Source: Bettongia penicillata ogilbyi (lineage: Eukaryota; Chordata; Mammalia; Diprotodontia; Potoroidae). Taken from it: a DNA stretch of 64,000 nt. The position numbers and the translations under genes were made by a program. Position 1 is the stretch's first letter, and each line of letters begins with the position of its first letter. The stretch lies in assembly GCA_023548195.1 (NCBI GenBank), contig JAJHZJ010000808.1, forward strand, positions 6,309,389 through 6,373,388, read 5' to 3'. The notes below the pieces were generated by a model. That model was not told where the DNA came from and made no database searches. It saw only the letters and a list, made by a program, of their open reading frames with translations. Shown piece after piece: positions 23,901-37,189 of the stretch.

Positions 23901-24559
23901 ATGCCCAGAACATTGTAAGCTAATAGATACTTCAGAGAAATCTATGTTCTACCAAATGGATAAACAATGAGAATTTATTTTCTTAAAAGCCATATTTTGG
24001 TCACATGAAGAAACAGATCATTCCACATGGACCTCTGATGTTATGTCTTTTGATTCAGTGAATTATGTTCACAACTAATTGGAAGGGTAGAGCACTGACC
24101 TGTAAAATAACTCCAGCAAAATAAAGCTACATACCATCATAAAAACAAGTAAGAACTAAGGGAATTATCCTATATCAATTTGGATTAGGAAAAAGTAATA
24201 ACAGAACTAGCTAGATTATTTATGTAAAAAAGCATACTTTTTGGAGATGCCATGGAAGGGAAAATACCATCTCATCTTTCCCTATGTTCCTCCCTAATCT
24301 AATGCTCAAACATGACTTATACTTGGCTAACATAGGTTCCTCCTCTTCCCCACTCCAAAAGGTTTTGAAGATTTTTGAAGTTGTTGGACTTACAGCACAA
24401 AATGTTATACTTAGATGCATGGGCTGCCATTTTCATCCCCAAACAGTACTATAATAGCCACACTTGTGGTCAATGCCAATATATTAGTGGTTATAAATTG
24501 AAAAAAAGAGGAAATAAGACCATGAAGAGTTATCACCATCTATTTACACAACAGCATGG

Positions 24560-24735
24560 ACTAGTGATAGAATAAAAACAATACTGATTTGAAGTCCAGG
24601 AAGAGCAGACTTCATATCCCACCCTCAACACCCAACCACAACCAAGTCAACACTCTGAGCTAGTTTCCTTGTCTTTAAAAATGGGGATGATGATAATGTT
24701 TATAAGCACATGCTTCACAGATTTAGTGTGAGAAT
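24560..24735 (+). mobile_element. MIR-like SINE
   Basis: GAAGTCCAGGAAGAGCAGAC through GCTAGTTTCCTTGTCTTTAA and AAATGGGGATGATGATAAT. Confidence 0.75.
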
Positions 24736-24807
24736 CAGGACATCTCTCTCTATAACATACATATGAAGATACATGTGTATGTGCATATATAGTTTTAAGA
24801 CATTAAG

Positions 24808-24935
24808 AGTCCTGGACTCTAATCCTGGTCCTGTCACTAACTGCAGTAGTCTTAGACAAGTCATTTAATTGCTCTTGGTCAATGTTTCTTCATCTGCTGA
24901 GTGGGGGTATGTTCTATTTATATTACAAAAAAATT
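24808..24935 (+). mobile_element. MIR-like SINE fragment
   Basis: GACTCTAATCCTGGTCCTGT, GACAAGTCATTTAATTGCTC and TTTCTTCATCTGCTGAGTGG follow MIR order. Confidence 0.75.
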
Positions 24936-25154
24936 AAACTGTGTAATTACGACCAGGTTGGCACCCAAAGATGAGAAAGAAAAGGTACTGCCCTTCCCCT
25001 TCTTTGCAGAGGTGGAAGACTATGGCTGTGGAACACTGTACATATGACCAGATTTGACTGATGTGTTGGTTAATTTTGCTCAACTGTTTTTTTTTTCTTT
25101 CCTTTTAAAAATTTCTTATTTAGAAAATGGAAAGGAAATGACACACTTGGGAAC

Positions 25155-25245
25155 TAAGATGATGTACAATGAGATAACATTTGTAAAGCACTTAGCACAG
25201 TGCCTGATATATAAAAAGTGCTTTTAAATGCTCATTCTCTTATTC
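25155..25245 (+). mobile_element. MIR 3' end fragment
   Basis: GAGATAACATTTGTAAAGCA then CTTAGCACAGTGCCTGATAT, the MIR 3' end. Confidence 0.7.
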
Positions 25246-26304
25246 TCTTCACCTAAAAGCAAAACATGGTGTTTTTTTTTTAAATAATGAAAGTACCTTG
25301 AAAAATTAAAAGTGTCTTAGAAACCCTTGGGTTAAAAATTTTGGTTCAATTTCTTTCACATGGAATAAGCTCCTTAAAAACATTCTATGAGTAGACATTT
25401 TATACTGAGCAGTGCATCAGAGTGGGGTGGTTTGGTCTCAGTGGCATAAAATAACGTAGAGAAACCGGTAGAAGGATATGGGTGCCAGTCAGGCAAGAAC
25501 AGCAAAGGGCTGACATCACACACTTGCAATTCTTTGTATGGGGAATACTGTCATATATTACTGAGCAATCACTGCATGGAATTTTGGAAATTCCCTTTAA
25601 ATTATCTCAAAAACCACAGAAAATCAATTTTACGCTCTCAATGAAAATTAAAGTCATGGCAAATCAAAGCCATCTCATGTTCAACTATAAACACGAGACC
25701 AGAATGGAAAGTATTGGCAGAAATTCCTTAGAGTACTGTGAGCTAAACTTATGTGTTCAAATACTAGCTAGTAGGTGGCTATATGTACAACTTGATGACA
25801 TTGGAAAAAAATAAAGCACAGAGATTTTGACTTAGAAAAGGAGATCCAGAGTCTGGAGTTCATATTCTGATCTAATATTGTATAACCTTGGGAATGGTCC
25901 TACGACTAAGCACTTTTCAAAGTCCACCACTGTTTCTCACAAATAAAAGAAAGGTTCAACATAAGGGACTGTTGCCGAGTAATCCCAGAAAATAGGACAC
26001 ACATCCAGAAATCACTTCACTTTCCCCTCAGCCATTATAAAGGGAACAACTCCTGTGGAGAAGGGGCCCAATATCCTCACCACCATCAACACTAACTGCC
26101 ATCCCAATCTCCTCAGCAATTAGAGCTACTCAAGATTGGGGAAAAGTGCTCTAGCCATCAGAGTTTTTGGCACTGTCAAATATTTCAACATCAGAAACAT
26201 ACATATAGTCGGATCCATGTAAACATCATTAAAGAGGCTGCATTATCATCTTCTATGTAGGGTCTTTCTATATAACTTCCAGCTGAAATCTCCAGTGAGT
26301 ATTT

Positions 26305-26390
26305 TCTTCCTGTTACAATGTGAGCTGCTTAACAATAGGGATTGTCCAGAGCTTAATACAGTGCTTTGCAAAGAGTAAGAATTTAAATAT
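26305..26390 (+). mobile_element. L2-type 3' tail
   Basis: TGTGAGCTGCTTAACAATAG then TTAATACAGTGCTTTGCAAA resembles the L2 3' end. Confidence 0.55.
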
Positions 26391-27031
26391 CTTTTTTTCA
26401 TCCTTTCATTTATTTGTACCTTAGAACTATAGCTATGATGGCACATTCAGAGTCAATAGTATCTATTAGGTCTCAGAACTGATGCTATGAGTTTAAGAAA
26501 TTTATCTGGAATCATTTGGAACCTCTTTCTTGGGAGATACTTGACCTTCTCGGAATAGTCCCATAAATGAGGAAAGCGTAATCTGAGATCCCATCATTTT
26601 GCACTGTATCATTACCACTACCCTTCTATACATAAGCCGAAGTCAAGATCTACCAAGAACATTTTGGGGGTCCCTGAAAATCACCAGGAGGAAAAGGTGG
26701 GGTAGGATTATGCTTTGGCATGACTATGACTCAAGTCACAAAGTATCCGACTGGTTCTGATTTAATTGATAATAGACATATCTCTGGGGTATAATGCTAT
26801 AAGATTACAAGCATTAGGGAGCCTCTATTCATCAGTTTACCTGCATCATAGAATTATTAATAAACCAAAGAAACCCTGGACTACGTATTTTCACAACAGG
26901 CTTCAAAGGAAGCTAACATGTCAATATTAATAACTAATCAAATTTGTAGATGAAGCTTCACATATGTAAGTTTTTAAAAACCTGTACTTTATTTTATAAA
27001 GTAAATAGTTTTGATTATAGATCATACGTAC

Positions 27032-27159
27032 CCATGTCCATCAAGCCTAATATTGCCAACAAAATCATAAAGATGCCGATTTGGACTCTCACATTCAATT
27101 CTGCCAGAAATTCTCATTAAACTGTCAATATCTTTAATCTCTGAGGTTGCTGGCAAACC
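27032..27159 (-). CDS. ATP8A1: ATP8A1 exon w7
   Basis: A 128-bp exon encoding residues 199-240 plus two bases of G241: GLPATSEIKDIDSLMRISGR, IECESPNRHLYDFVGN, IRLDGH. It continues the actuator domain. Acceptor GTAAAACAG, donor GTACGT. Human has Asp for the Glu in TSEIKD and Val for Ile in DID. Confidence 0.97.
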
Positions 27160-28309
27160 CTGTTTTACAAAAAAAAGAAAAGTTAATTGCATCTGACCAC
27201 ATTAATTCGCAGGCATAATCTTCAGAATTTATTTCAATCTTTAAAGATGACAAAAAGTCAAAACTTTTTCTTCAACTTCATTTTGAACCAAGTCCAAATA
27301 TCGATTGGGGTGAATACTTATACAGCCTTCAACTATGACATAATTTTTTAAAGTGGAAGTACAAGGTAACAAATTTGCAGCATTAAGGATGGCACAGTGG
27401 TGAGAAGTTGGGGGTGTGAGTATGATAACTCACTCTTCAAGGTTAAATTCTGTAAGAAGCAGGCATGTTCTCTCAGACTGATTAGGAACGAATTTTGCTC
27501 CCAAACTGCCACTGCATTTTCTCCTCCCAGAAACAACTTTGGCTAACTGCTCTTTCTACCAATTTGAACGCAGGTGTTCAGTGCTGTTCTACTTTCATTA
27601 AATCACTAACATCCAAGTTACAAATTTCACAGCTCACCTGGACCCTAGGGAACCAATTATCTGAATGAGTATTTCAATTATGCTTCCCATCTCCAAACCT
27701 GCCCCGTCACAATTTCCAGATGTTTTACATGCAGGGGGCCAGTGGAGGTGGTGGCTCAGAAAGTAGGAATACTATAGGTTAGAAAATGAAAACTTCTTCC
27801 TGAACTTAGTGAATTATTTTACAGCTTCTTTGGAAATAATCACCCATCTATTTGTTCTTCTTAACTTCTTGTGGTTAGTTAACACAAAGGAACTCACTTA
27901 AAACCAGTGTATTTTCACTGACCACAAGGCATTTATTAAATGCATACTATGTGCTAGACGTAATAAGCGCAATAACGTAATATAATGCATAGTTAAGAGA
28001 CACTATATGTAAAGCATTTTTTAAACTTTACACAACTGTAAAATAATGGGGATTGACTATTCTAAATATATTCTGGTATTTTAATAACAGGAGAATTCTT
28101 CAGGAGGTAGAGTCATTTGTTTGTGTAAGGAGAAATGACTAACCTATAATATTGAGATACGAACATTGTTATATGCCAAAATTCCACTCCCTACCTAAAA
28201 CTCTGGAGGAAAATTAATTCTATTAGCTCAACACATATACAACTAAACTAAAACCCCAGGGAATGAATTTCCTGAAATTATATTCCCTTCATTCCACATC
28301 CCCCCATAA

Positions 28310-28339
28310 ACACGCACACATGCACACGCACACACACAA
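28310..28339. repeat. CA microsatellite
   Basis: CACGCACACATGCACACGCA followed by CACACACAA. Confidence 0.9.
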
Positions 28340-29850
28340 TATCTGTCCCTTACTTCTCTACTTTTCCAGTCTCCAACCTTAGAGTTATTTATCACTACCA
28401 TAAACTTCTACTCTCCTAGATGCCAACTTCACAAAGGTCCTACTCCTTGGTAAGGCTATATTCTGTATCTAGTCCTTAACTCTCTTTTACCTCCTCTAGA
28501 ATCTTTTTTCATTCTCAAATATTTTCAGTCTATCAGTCCTCTACTGACTCCTACCTACTAGAATTTTCTCAAATGGTGAATTCCTTAAACTCTCATTAGA
28601 AGTTGCTCCCTTCCCTCCTGACTCATTCTGAAGTATGCTCCATTGTATACCAGCTACAGATCTCCTTTCTCTATGCTATCTTCTTCCATTATGAAGTAAG
28701 CTTCTTGAGAGCAGGGACCGTCCTGTTTTTTTAGCAAAATGCTAGCTACAGAGTACGTAATGAATTAATGAATTCTCCATCTCTTTTTCTGACCCTCTAC
28801 ATCATACTACCATGTGGCGCTTTTCTTTAACTGCCAAACTTAGTGGGGATAAAAAAACCCAGAACAGGTCTTACTAAGCAACCCCCTTACCATCTGGCTT
28901 TTACACTTACCATCTGTTGGCAAATGGTCAATTTATTGACCAGTAATCAACTATTCATATTTTTCCTTAAAGGTCACCAATAATGTTATTGCCAAATCCA
29001 AAGGCCTTTCCTCCATCTTCAGTCTTCTATACATTTGGATGTCACTATATTCTCATGGTTCTCCTACTTCTCTAACTGTACTTTTGTTTTTAGCCCTTCT
29101 TCCTCATCTCTCAATATTCATTATGTCCTTGGACCTATTTTGGTCTCTTTTTCAGTCACAAACTGCTAGAAATGAAGGTTATTTTCTTTTCCTGAAAGCC
29201 TGTTCCCCTACTGGCTTTTCTATTTTTTGGGTGGCACCGCCATTCGTGCAGTTATCCTTACATGAAACCATGTTATCTTTCCCCACCCTCTCTCCATCAT
29301 TCAACAATGTTTTCCCTCTCTGCAAGTCATTAAGTCTTGTCCACTGTACCTCCAAAACCTTTTTCAAATCTGGCCCCTTTGTCTCTTCTCTCACTGCAAC
29401 CATCCTAGCATAAAATTTCATTATCATGTGTTTGGACTAATTTAATAACCATCCCTCCTACGTTCTTTACTATTTAATTAAATCTTCATATCATTTGAAG
29501 AGTAAACTTCTTTATTCTAAGATATGATCATATCATTCTTCCGTTCAAAATCCTTCAATGGCTGCCTATCACCTACCAAATAAAATTTTTAACTCCTTAG
29601 CCAATTGTCATTCCAGGTCATTTATAATTTGATACCCACCCTACTTTTCCACTTTGACTTCCTGTCACTCCACCATGCACCTGTCAAACTAATTCTTAAG
29701 ATAAACCTCATCTTATATCTAAACTTTGTGCCTTTATTTCAATTGTTTCCTATGCCAAGAAAGCTGTTCATTGCCCTTTCTGGATTCTTCACTTGTTAAG
29801 ATTCTACCCAACTGTTAAGATCCAATTCAAATATCAGATCACCCATGAAT
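28340..29850 (+). mobile_element. L2 LINE, long decayed copy or copies
   Basis: Pyrimidine-rich L2 remnants over about 1.5 kb. One L2 3' tail is visible at 28688-28770 (TTGAGAGCAGGGACCGTCCT), so at least two copies abut. The second contains AAATCCTTCAATGGCTGCCT near 29550 and TAAGATCCAATTCAAATATC near 29816. The 124-codon ORF at 29039-29413 is LINE-derived. Confidence 0.7.
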
Positions 29851-29859
29851 CATTGCCTA

Positions 29860-30760
29860 ATTTAGGGAGTCACAGACTATAGAGCAGGAACACACTTTAG
29901 AAACCATCTAGTCCATCCTTTAACCAAAAGGAATCACCTTTATTAACATAACAAATAGCCATCCAGTCTAGGAAGAATTCCAATGGGAGGAAATCCACAA
30001 TTTCTCAAAGCTACCCATTGTTTTAGATATGTCTGTCATGAAGTTTTTTTTTTCCTCTGATACTGCCTTTCCAACTTCTTTGCACTCCTCCTGGTAATAC
30101 TTTCTGGGGTCAAATGGACAAAGTTTAATTCATCTTCCCCAAGAAAACTTTGAAAATATTTGAAGATGAGTATCATGACCTCCCCCTTCCTTACTCTTAT
30201 CTTCTTGTCTCTTCTTTAAACATGCCCAATCCACCCCTTCAACTGATTCTTATAAGACAAGTACTCAAGGCCATCCACATGGCTGCCTTCCTTTGGATAC
30301 CCTCCAGTCTAGTAATCAATAAGAATTTTATTAAATGCTTATTATGTGGCCCACCATGCAAAGTACTCAAAGCTGAACCCAATGCTCAAAATGTGGTCTG
30401 AGTAGGGCAGATCACAGAGAGATGACTGCCTCCTTATTCCAGAAGCTAATGACTCTCTTTGTGCAACTGAAGACTGGATTAACCTTATATTTTGGTTGCC
30501 TCATCACACTGTTGACTGATATTGAGGCAGGACTCTATTTAAATCCCCAGAGATGAACTGATGCCTCACCACATCCACACTCTATTCTGTACCTTAGAAG
30601 TTGAATTTTTGAACCCAAGTATAAAACTTGACATTTATCCCTATTGAATTTCAATGCATTAGATTCTTTGTAGTGCTCTGGATTTCTAGGTTTTTAAACT
30701 TTGCCAGTCAAGCCAATCCTATGGAGCCTCTCTCAGAATAAATAATATGAACATTATATA
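29860..30760 (-). mobile_element. L3/CR1-type LINE fragment, reverse
   Basis: The plus strand is the complement of the CR1/L3 ORF2 3' end. TGACATTTATCCCTATTGAA and TTTCAATGCATTAGATTC correspond to the RT-tail reading NALKFNRDKC on the minus strand. A SINE-like CATTTATTAAG-type piece appears near 30310-30350. Confidence 0.65.
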
Positions 30761-31734
30761 TTTAAATGCATATTATAAAGGATTAAAAAGAAATTATATT
30801 GAAAGACATAATTTTTTTCTATCCAAATTTTTATAGTTTCCAGGTCAAGAACTTGTTCTAGTCTGACAAGAATGTTTTTGATCCTGTCTATCTTATTGAG
30901 TATTTTAGATTTCTCTGTTCATTAATCATTTCACCCACTCTCACAGTAACAAACAAGTGCTTAGTTTCTTCCTCTATCATGCATTTATCATATTTCATTG
31001 TGTATTGTGATTATGTGTGTGTATATATCTTATATATAGCCAATATAGATAGTGTTACCTTCTTCACTGAATTGAGCTCCTGGACAGCTTACAACATGCT
31101 GGGACTTTTCTTTAGATCATCTGATGTTCACTGAATGCCAGTGGAGTATAAGAACTGCCCCATCTGCAATTCTGACTTTGCCACATGACCAGTTCACCTT
31201 CTTTTTCATTAATACATCTAGGATGAAATCCTTTGGACCTTTTATGCAATCTTAACTTTCATGCAATTCTTACCTGGCATGTGCTACAGCCTGTTCATGC
31301 CCAAGGTGATTTTAACCTTTAATCCTTTAAAGACTGGCAATTCCATAATGGCAACCACACAATATCACTAAAAGAATACTACTGTTAGCCAGTTGGCTAA
31401 GATATGAAATTGTAATTTCAAAAATTTTTTAGGGTTTTTTTTTAGGAGTAAACTAATGTTCAAGGCAAGAAAATTCATTTTGACAAATGACCAACATTCT
31501 CTCAAAAGCACATAAAAACATCTGTCTCCATATGTAGAGCGTAGGAGTTTTGTGTGGCTTTTTCTTTTTATCTTCAGTACTTAATAAAGTCTGCTTACTG
31601 ACTGACTGACACACTTCTCTCCTAGGTCTCATGAACACACAGAAGCGCATCTGTGCACATCCAAGCGCGCACACACACACTCCAAACCACAAGATTCATG
31701 GCAGCAGAGGCCCAGTCTAATTTAACCTTAGCAT

Positions 31735-31802
31735 CAACTCCATCAATTAGTACAGTACTTGGCACATGCACAGTAGGTGCTTAATGAATATTTAAGTTGA
31801 AC
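31735..31802 (+). mobile_element. L2/MIR-type 3' tail
   Basis: TACAGTACTTGGCACATGCA then CAGTAGGTGCTTAATGAATA, the common L2 3' end. Confidence 0.65.
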
Positions 31803-31875
31803 AAACATGGAAAAAAATAAATTTTTAATATTGCTTGATAGAATTACAATTTATGTAAAAAAAATGAGGTTTTAC

Positions 31876-31945
31876 CTGTCGTATTTTCAGGTTAGTTTCA
31901 CCATCTAAGTTGGATGTTTCAATGTAACACATGGCCTGGGGCTCA
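31876..31945 (-). CDS. ATP8A1: ATP8A1 exon w6 (DGET motif)
   Basis: A 70-bp exon completing S175 and encoding [18 protein letters not shown] then LKIRQ (176-198). DGET (189-192) is the actuator-domain loop that dephosphorylates the enzyme; the glutamate is essential in P4-ATPases. Acceptor AAATAACAG, donor GTAAAA. It serves as common 3' partner for both w5a and w5b, because both need its first base T to finish the serine codon. Confidence 0.97.
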
Positions 31946-34433
31946 CTGTTATTTAAAATTAAAAATCACAAAGATTTAGCAAAAAGAAAAAATCACAGGA
32001 GCAATAATCAATTATATAATGTTCCAACTCATGAAGTCTCAAAACTTCTTCTCTCTAGAATACAGAAGTAAAATATAAAAATTCCCTATTACATATACCA
32101 GGCTCAATTTGAACACCAAGTCTCAGATTCTGTTTCTGTCTGTGCATGAGAAACTAATGGACTAGAGTTTTTTCTATCTCATAAGGAATTTGGCTGCAGT
32201 CAATATTTATTTGAAAGATGTCCTAACTGGATGAATTTGTCTATCATTCTATAGTCCACTTTGCTTACCATGTATAGGTTCAGCATAGACATTAATATAT
32301 AAGAAAGGAATTAACCTTGTGTCAAGGTTTATTGTTAGTTCAGAATATAATGTATGATTCATCTTCACAGTCTGAATTATCATTGATAACAAAATTGATT
32401 AGAACATTCTAGATTGTTTCCTTTGTACTTTTAAAACACTTTTTAAGTGATGAAGAAAATACATTAATTCTACTATAACTGTCTCCAGAAGACTCAACAT
32501 AGGTCAAATGAATGAACACTGTTCTCAGTAAAAGTGGGCATATATATGCTTTCTGTTACTTCTGCCATTTTGTAAGGTTTATTTTATTTTTTTATCTGAA
32601 AAAAGCCCATTTTCAGAGATGGGGGATGAGGGGAAGAACAGGGAATTAAAATTATTTTTGTAGTTGAATTTTTTTTTTTTGTATCTAGTTTCTCTATAAT
32701 ATACACAAACCTGGAAGTTCTACTTTTTCATGCCCACAACTGAAAAAAGGAAACATTCAAAAATCACATTGATCTATTTAACACTTGGTTGAGGAATGAA
32801 CTTGATTTTCTAGTTATCTTTAATAAACAAGTTTTCTTAGCAAATATACTAAAATTCTATCAAAGTTAGATGAATCATTGCTTTGCTGTGTTAACAACTT
32901 TCAGAAAGAAGTTAATACACAGTTAATTAGATAGTCTGGTAAGTTAGGCATATCTGGAATGCCCTAATGAATTTCTAAGATTCACTAATAGAAATTTAAC
33001 TTTTTATGTCATCAAGACATGAATAAAAAGTTGTGTTAATCACATGTCACCAAGATTTATTTCATATAGTAATTTTGGAAGGCAACTAAATAATTTCACA
33101 TTCTTTTAAAGTCATTCCATAGGAAAGCATTAATTATGTAATACTTTCACTTTATCAATTTATTTTCCATTACCATTACAATGGTAATTTAGTTTTTTTA
33201 AGCATTGGCCAATTTGTTACTTTATTATGGGAAAGCGTTAAATTATACAATTCATTGAAGAATCACAAACACAGATTAAAAATATGGAAGAATGGAAAGA
33301 TACCAAATGTTAAATTGAGCAACATGGATGCCATATTGTCATAGGAAAGCATTAACATTTTCCTGACTGCCCAAAGCCACTTGACATTCAAAAGAGAACA
33401 TCCTCCTCATACTACTGTCATCTCTTTCTCTCCTCCCCTACATATTCTCTCCTCAAAAATAATCATTTCTTTCAAGAAAATTAGACAGACAACTTTTGTT
33501 TCAACTAGATCAAGTCAAATGCACACTCAAAATACATGACATTTTCATTAATCACTGAAGACAGCCCATTACCAAAGCAGTTTTCAAAAGATAGCACTCA
33601 GAAAAGGCAGCAAAGATGTTTCAGATAAAGAATCATGCTAGATAATCATTATTATAGCAAATTATGAGGACATCCAGAACACAAACTACAGTCAGAAAGG
33701 CAAAGCAGGCTTTGTGATTAGTAAGTGGAATAATGAAACAAGATGCAGTCACAGGACAGACACTAGGATATAGCCGAAATATATCACAGGAACGTGCACT
33801 TTTGTCACAAGGAACGTGTTGATAATAATTCCAATGCATGCAGTACAAAATGTACAACATTTAGTTTTGTGCAGGGGGTCCTCTACAAATGTCATAAAAC
33901 CCTAAATATTAGAGTAATTCCTTTAGGAATAATTTATCAAAAATTTCAAGCAGTAAAAAAAATAAAGAAGCATTTATTTCTTCTAAAAGAAAGTTGAAAA
34001 GCAAAATGCAAACTTTTCTCGTAGTTTCCCAACAGTTTCTTTCACAAAAATTCCTTTAGCTAAATGTCATTTTACTCAATAATCCTAAAGAAGAATAAAG
34101 CTTTAGTATGTGTTCTTAAAAATAGACATATACTAATATTTTACATAAAATTAAAATAAACAAATCCCAAATATACTTCTACTGTTGTGCTTGAGACTCT
34201 TATTGAATCCAATAGGAGTTTGATATGCACAATGAAGGGTCAAAAAGTGACCAAACATCTTCAATTATGTTCATTAAATGCTTTTAGAACATCTGCAAAG
34301 TGCCCATTTCTAAGAAAAGCAATTTTTTTGTGTGCTTCAAAGTGAAATATAACCCAATGACATTGGGTCAGACTCTTCTAATTTGATGTGAGGACCCACA
34401 TACACATTTCCTATGCAACTTGTTCATTCTAAC
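31946..34433 (-). other. ATP8A1 intron between exons w5b and w6
   Basis: About 2.5 kb of AT-rich intron. I see no recognisable repeat or exon. A TGCATGCA palindrome sits at 33835-33842, about 590 nt downstream of w5b. Confidence 0.85.
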
Positions 34434-34507
34434 CTTGAAGAAAGACTGATGAGATCAGCTGGGAGGTGTTCCCCATTGGTCACTCTCACTATTTCCCCTA
34501 CTGCCAC
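34434..34507 (-). CDS. ATP8A1: ATP8A1 alternative exon w5b (VAVGEIV form)
   Basis: A 74-bp exon with the same phases as w5a, encoding VAVGEIVRVTNGEH then LPADLISLSS (151-174). It matches the human canonical isoform except Arg for Lys at the eighth residue. It shares 12 of 24 residues with w5a. Both splice sites look weak: the acceptor GGGATGTGTAG lacks an adjacent pyrimidine tract (a U-rich run sits about 25-45 nt upstream), and the donor is AAG|GTTAGA. This suggests regulated use. It was found by eye, being too short for ORF detection. Confidence 0.95.
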
Positions 34508-36239
34508 CTACACATCCCAGTTTGAAATTATTAGAACAGAAAAAAAATGAGTAACAGGAAAAAAAACAAATGGACAAAAGAGACAGAAAATTTGAAATTA
34601 TTATATAAAACAATACATGTTAATAAAAATATCTAAAGGCAAATTTTTCAAAATCTATTTTAATCAGGTCCAAAAAGAGTAGGACAGCATTCCAAAAAAA
34701 ATAATACTCAGTTGTATAATTTATTTGCAAATCTAGGTCTCCAGTTTAATAAAAAACCATGTTTACAAATGTTTATTCTCTCTTGTTAATATCCTCCAGT
34801 AAACAAAACTATGGCTTCCAACAGTTATTTTATTCAAAAATCTCTCTCTTTTGTTAAAGCTTGAAAATATTTTTTAAAGAGAAAACTTACTTTTTATGCA
34901 ATCTAATCAGCAAATACTTATTCAAAACATTTTTCTAGAAATAATATTTTAATGTCTTTTTAAACAGAGTTCAACATTACAAATTAGTTACCTAACTACC
35001 ATGTTAATATCAAAGTTGTATACACAGATGATGAAGGGTAGAAAATCAGAAATGTAAGGGTTCATTTTCCCCAACTAAAAGCAATGGGCAACATGATGCA
35101 GGAAATAACTCTATGGGCCAATGAATCAATTTTCAAATAAATGCAATAAAAAGGTCCAGCCTAGCAATATAGCTAGTTGTCCATTGTTGCTGGAGCTTCC
35201 TTCTCATGAGTTTGAGTAACTAACAAGTAGCTTTAGTAACTAAAAGGCATTTATCAGATAATTTAAGAAATATCACTGCTCATTAATATGATGTGAAAAT
35301 CAAAATCAGTATATTCTTCTGTTTAAAAAGCAAAGATTGTTATGGCATGATTTCCTGCTCTCTTTATTAAAATGAAAATACCACCTAGCAAAACTGTCAC
35401 AAAAGTCTCAAAGAAGAGACACCATAGAAGATAATTCTTAGCTAACAAATCTAGAATATAAAAATACCCTAAATGCTAACAATGTATCATCATGATCATC
35501 ACCATTATTACTTAGAAGGGTGTTAGTGCTATATGGAAGGCAGGCAGGTAGGCATTGTAATTCCCACTCTCTCAGTAAGTGGGGTTGTTACATTGGCCAA
35601 ATCAGTTAAATTTCTCACGCTTTGAGGTTCTCTTTTTTTTTTAAATAGTGGTGGTAATACCTGCTCTATGCATCATGCAGGTTGGTACAAAAAACAAAAC
35701 TTTTTGAAAAAGAACAAAGAATTTTACAAATATAGGAAGGCATTGTTATCAGTATCACCCTGATTGATTTGTGTCTTGCACTAATTAATGAATAGAAATG
35801 TTCATTACTTGAGCTAATTATATAAAATAATCAGTAACAAGAGGAAAGTCAATTATTTCTAATTCTCCAATAATGCTCTTTTGATTACAGTAAAAGAAAA
35901 ACTCGTAACATCAAAAACAATGACAAAAGAAACCTGTTTTTTAAGGTTTATAAAAACAAATCTTGAACACGATTTAAGATTCAATAATTATATTGTCTTT
36001 GTTTGTAAGATAGATGGATGGTCTCAGGGAGCCTGAAGACAAATGTACATTATTAAAAAACACACAAATGAAGAACCCGTATGTTTCGAAACAGGCATAA
36101 AATAACAATGTAGCATTCAAAATTAATTTAACAGAAGTTAAATAGTTAATAAGTTAAAAAATAAGTCATTCATTTTTGTCATCACCTGCTTGAGTGAAAA
36201 GACTTAATTTTACCACAATATAGGGAATTCCTAGTCCTT

Positions 36240-36365
36240 GTATAACCTGCAGTCTTAGGAAGGCACTTGGGGTTACCTGAAGTACTGAAAGATTAAGTTA
36301 CTTGCCCCTTGTCATATGGCCAATACATAGAAAAGTCAGGGTTTCAACCCAGGTCTTTCTGGTTT
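36240..36365 (-). mobile_element. MIR-like SINE, reverse
   Basis: Plus strand shows AAGATTAAGTTACTTGCCCC, TTGTCATATGGCCAATA and TTCAACCCAGGTCTTTCTGG, the complement of the MIR core. It lies between the two alternative exons. Confidence 0.75.
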
Positions 36366-37183
36366 GGGAATATTGACTACTCAGAATATCTATTATAAGT
36401 GTGTAAATTCAGAAACTACTTAAAATAACTGAATGACATAGTTATGATTTGGAACGTTCTTGAGGCAAAACATTACTTTCAAAATAGATTAAAGTTTAAG
36501 AAAAAAACTTCTTCCCTCTGAGATACAAACAAATATAAACCATTAAAAAAAAAACCCTCAAGAGAATACTGAAATTATTCATGAACAGTTCATCCAGTCA
36601 CTCCTGTAAATATCTTGAAAAATTTTGTCAGCACAATTATTTTTCATAAACTCATCACAAATCCAGTCACTCTAAGTAATGACCTGATTAAATAGATTTT
36701 GAAAAAAGTGCACTTTCCACATTATGAATGTGGATTTTATAAATAAAACTGTCCAAGGAAATGAAGATAAACAACCTCTAAAATATTAAATAATTTAAAA
36801 ATTATTATGTTTAGTTTTATGGCTTTTATATACAAAATCATTTAAAGTTTATATTTTATAAAGAATAAAATCATCTGATATTTGGAATTCCAATTGTAAT
36901 ACATGGACATCTTAAACAAATGACAAAGTAATACAAAATTATTTCGATTCACTTTTCTGACATGAAGAACACAGAAGGAAAAAAATGTATTTTTCAGTAT
37001 GCATGGGGAATAAACCATTTCAAATGGTTTTACTTTTTCCCTGTACCATCCCACTGAGAACATCAAGAAAATGCAAAAGAATATGAATGTACCATTAAGG
37101 AATTGACTAAGAATAAATTAAAATAGCACAATCCATGTATTACCTAAAATAAATGATAGGAAAATTGAAGGAGGCTAAAAATA

Positions 37184-37189
37184 CATGCA
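37184..37189 (-). promoter_or_regulatory. Possible RBFOX site (UGCAUG) downstream of w5a
   Basis: Minus-strand TGCATG lies about 270 nt downstream of the w5a donor. Intronic UGCAUG downstream of an alternative exon commonly favours its inclusion in neurons and muscle. The hexamer is common by chance (others occur at 5344, 17163 and elsewhere), so this is only suggestive. Confidence 0.25.

Larger units (their letters stand above)
22168..27031 (-). other. ATP8A1 intron between exons w7 and w8
   Basis: About 4.9 kb, containing a solo LTR (22607-23149), three MIR-type SINE pieces (24560-25245), a short dispersed repeat (23818-23900) and an L2-type tail (26305-26390). The 110-codon ORF at 25482-25814 has no recognisable domain and I do not call it. 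Confidence 0.9.
27160..31875 (-). other. ATP8A1 intron between exons w6 and w7
   Basis: About 4.7 kb, mostly old LINE sequence: L2 from about 28340 to 29850, reverse L3/CR1 from 29860 to 30760, and an L2-type tail at 31735-31802. A CA microsatellite lies at 28310-28339. The segment 27160-27900 is unassigned. Confidence 0.9.

Noticed and set aside
25482..25814. 110-codon plus-strand ORF in the w7-w8 intron
   Set aside because: No recognisable domain, atypical composition and no splice-linked neighbours; a length plausible by chance in 64 kb.
29039..29413. 124-codon plus-strand ORF
   Set aside because: It lies within decayed L2 sequence and looks like a chance open frame there.
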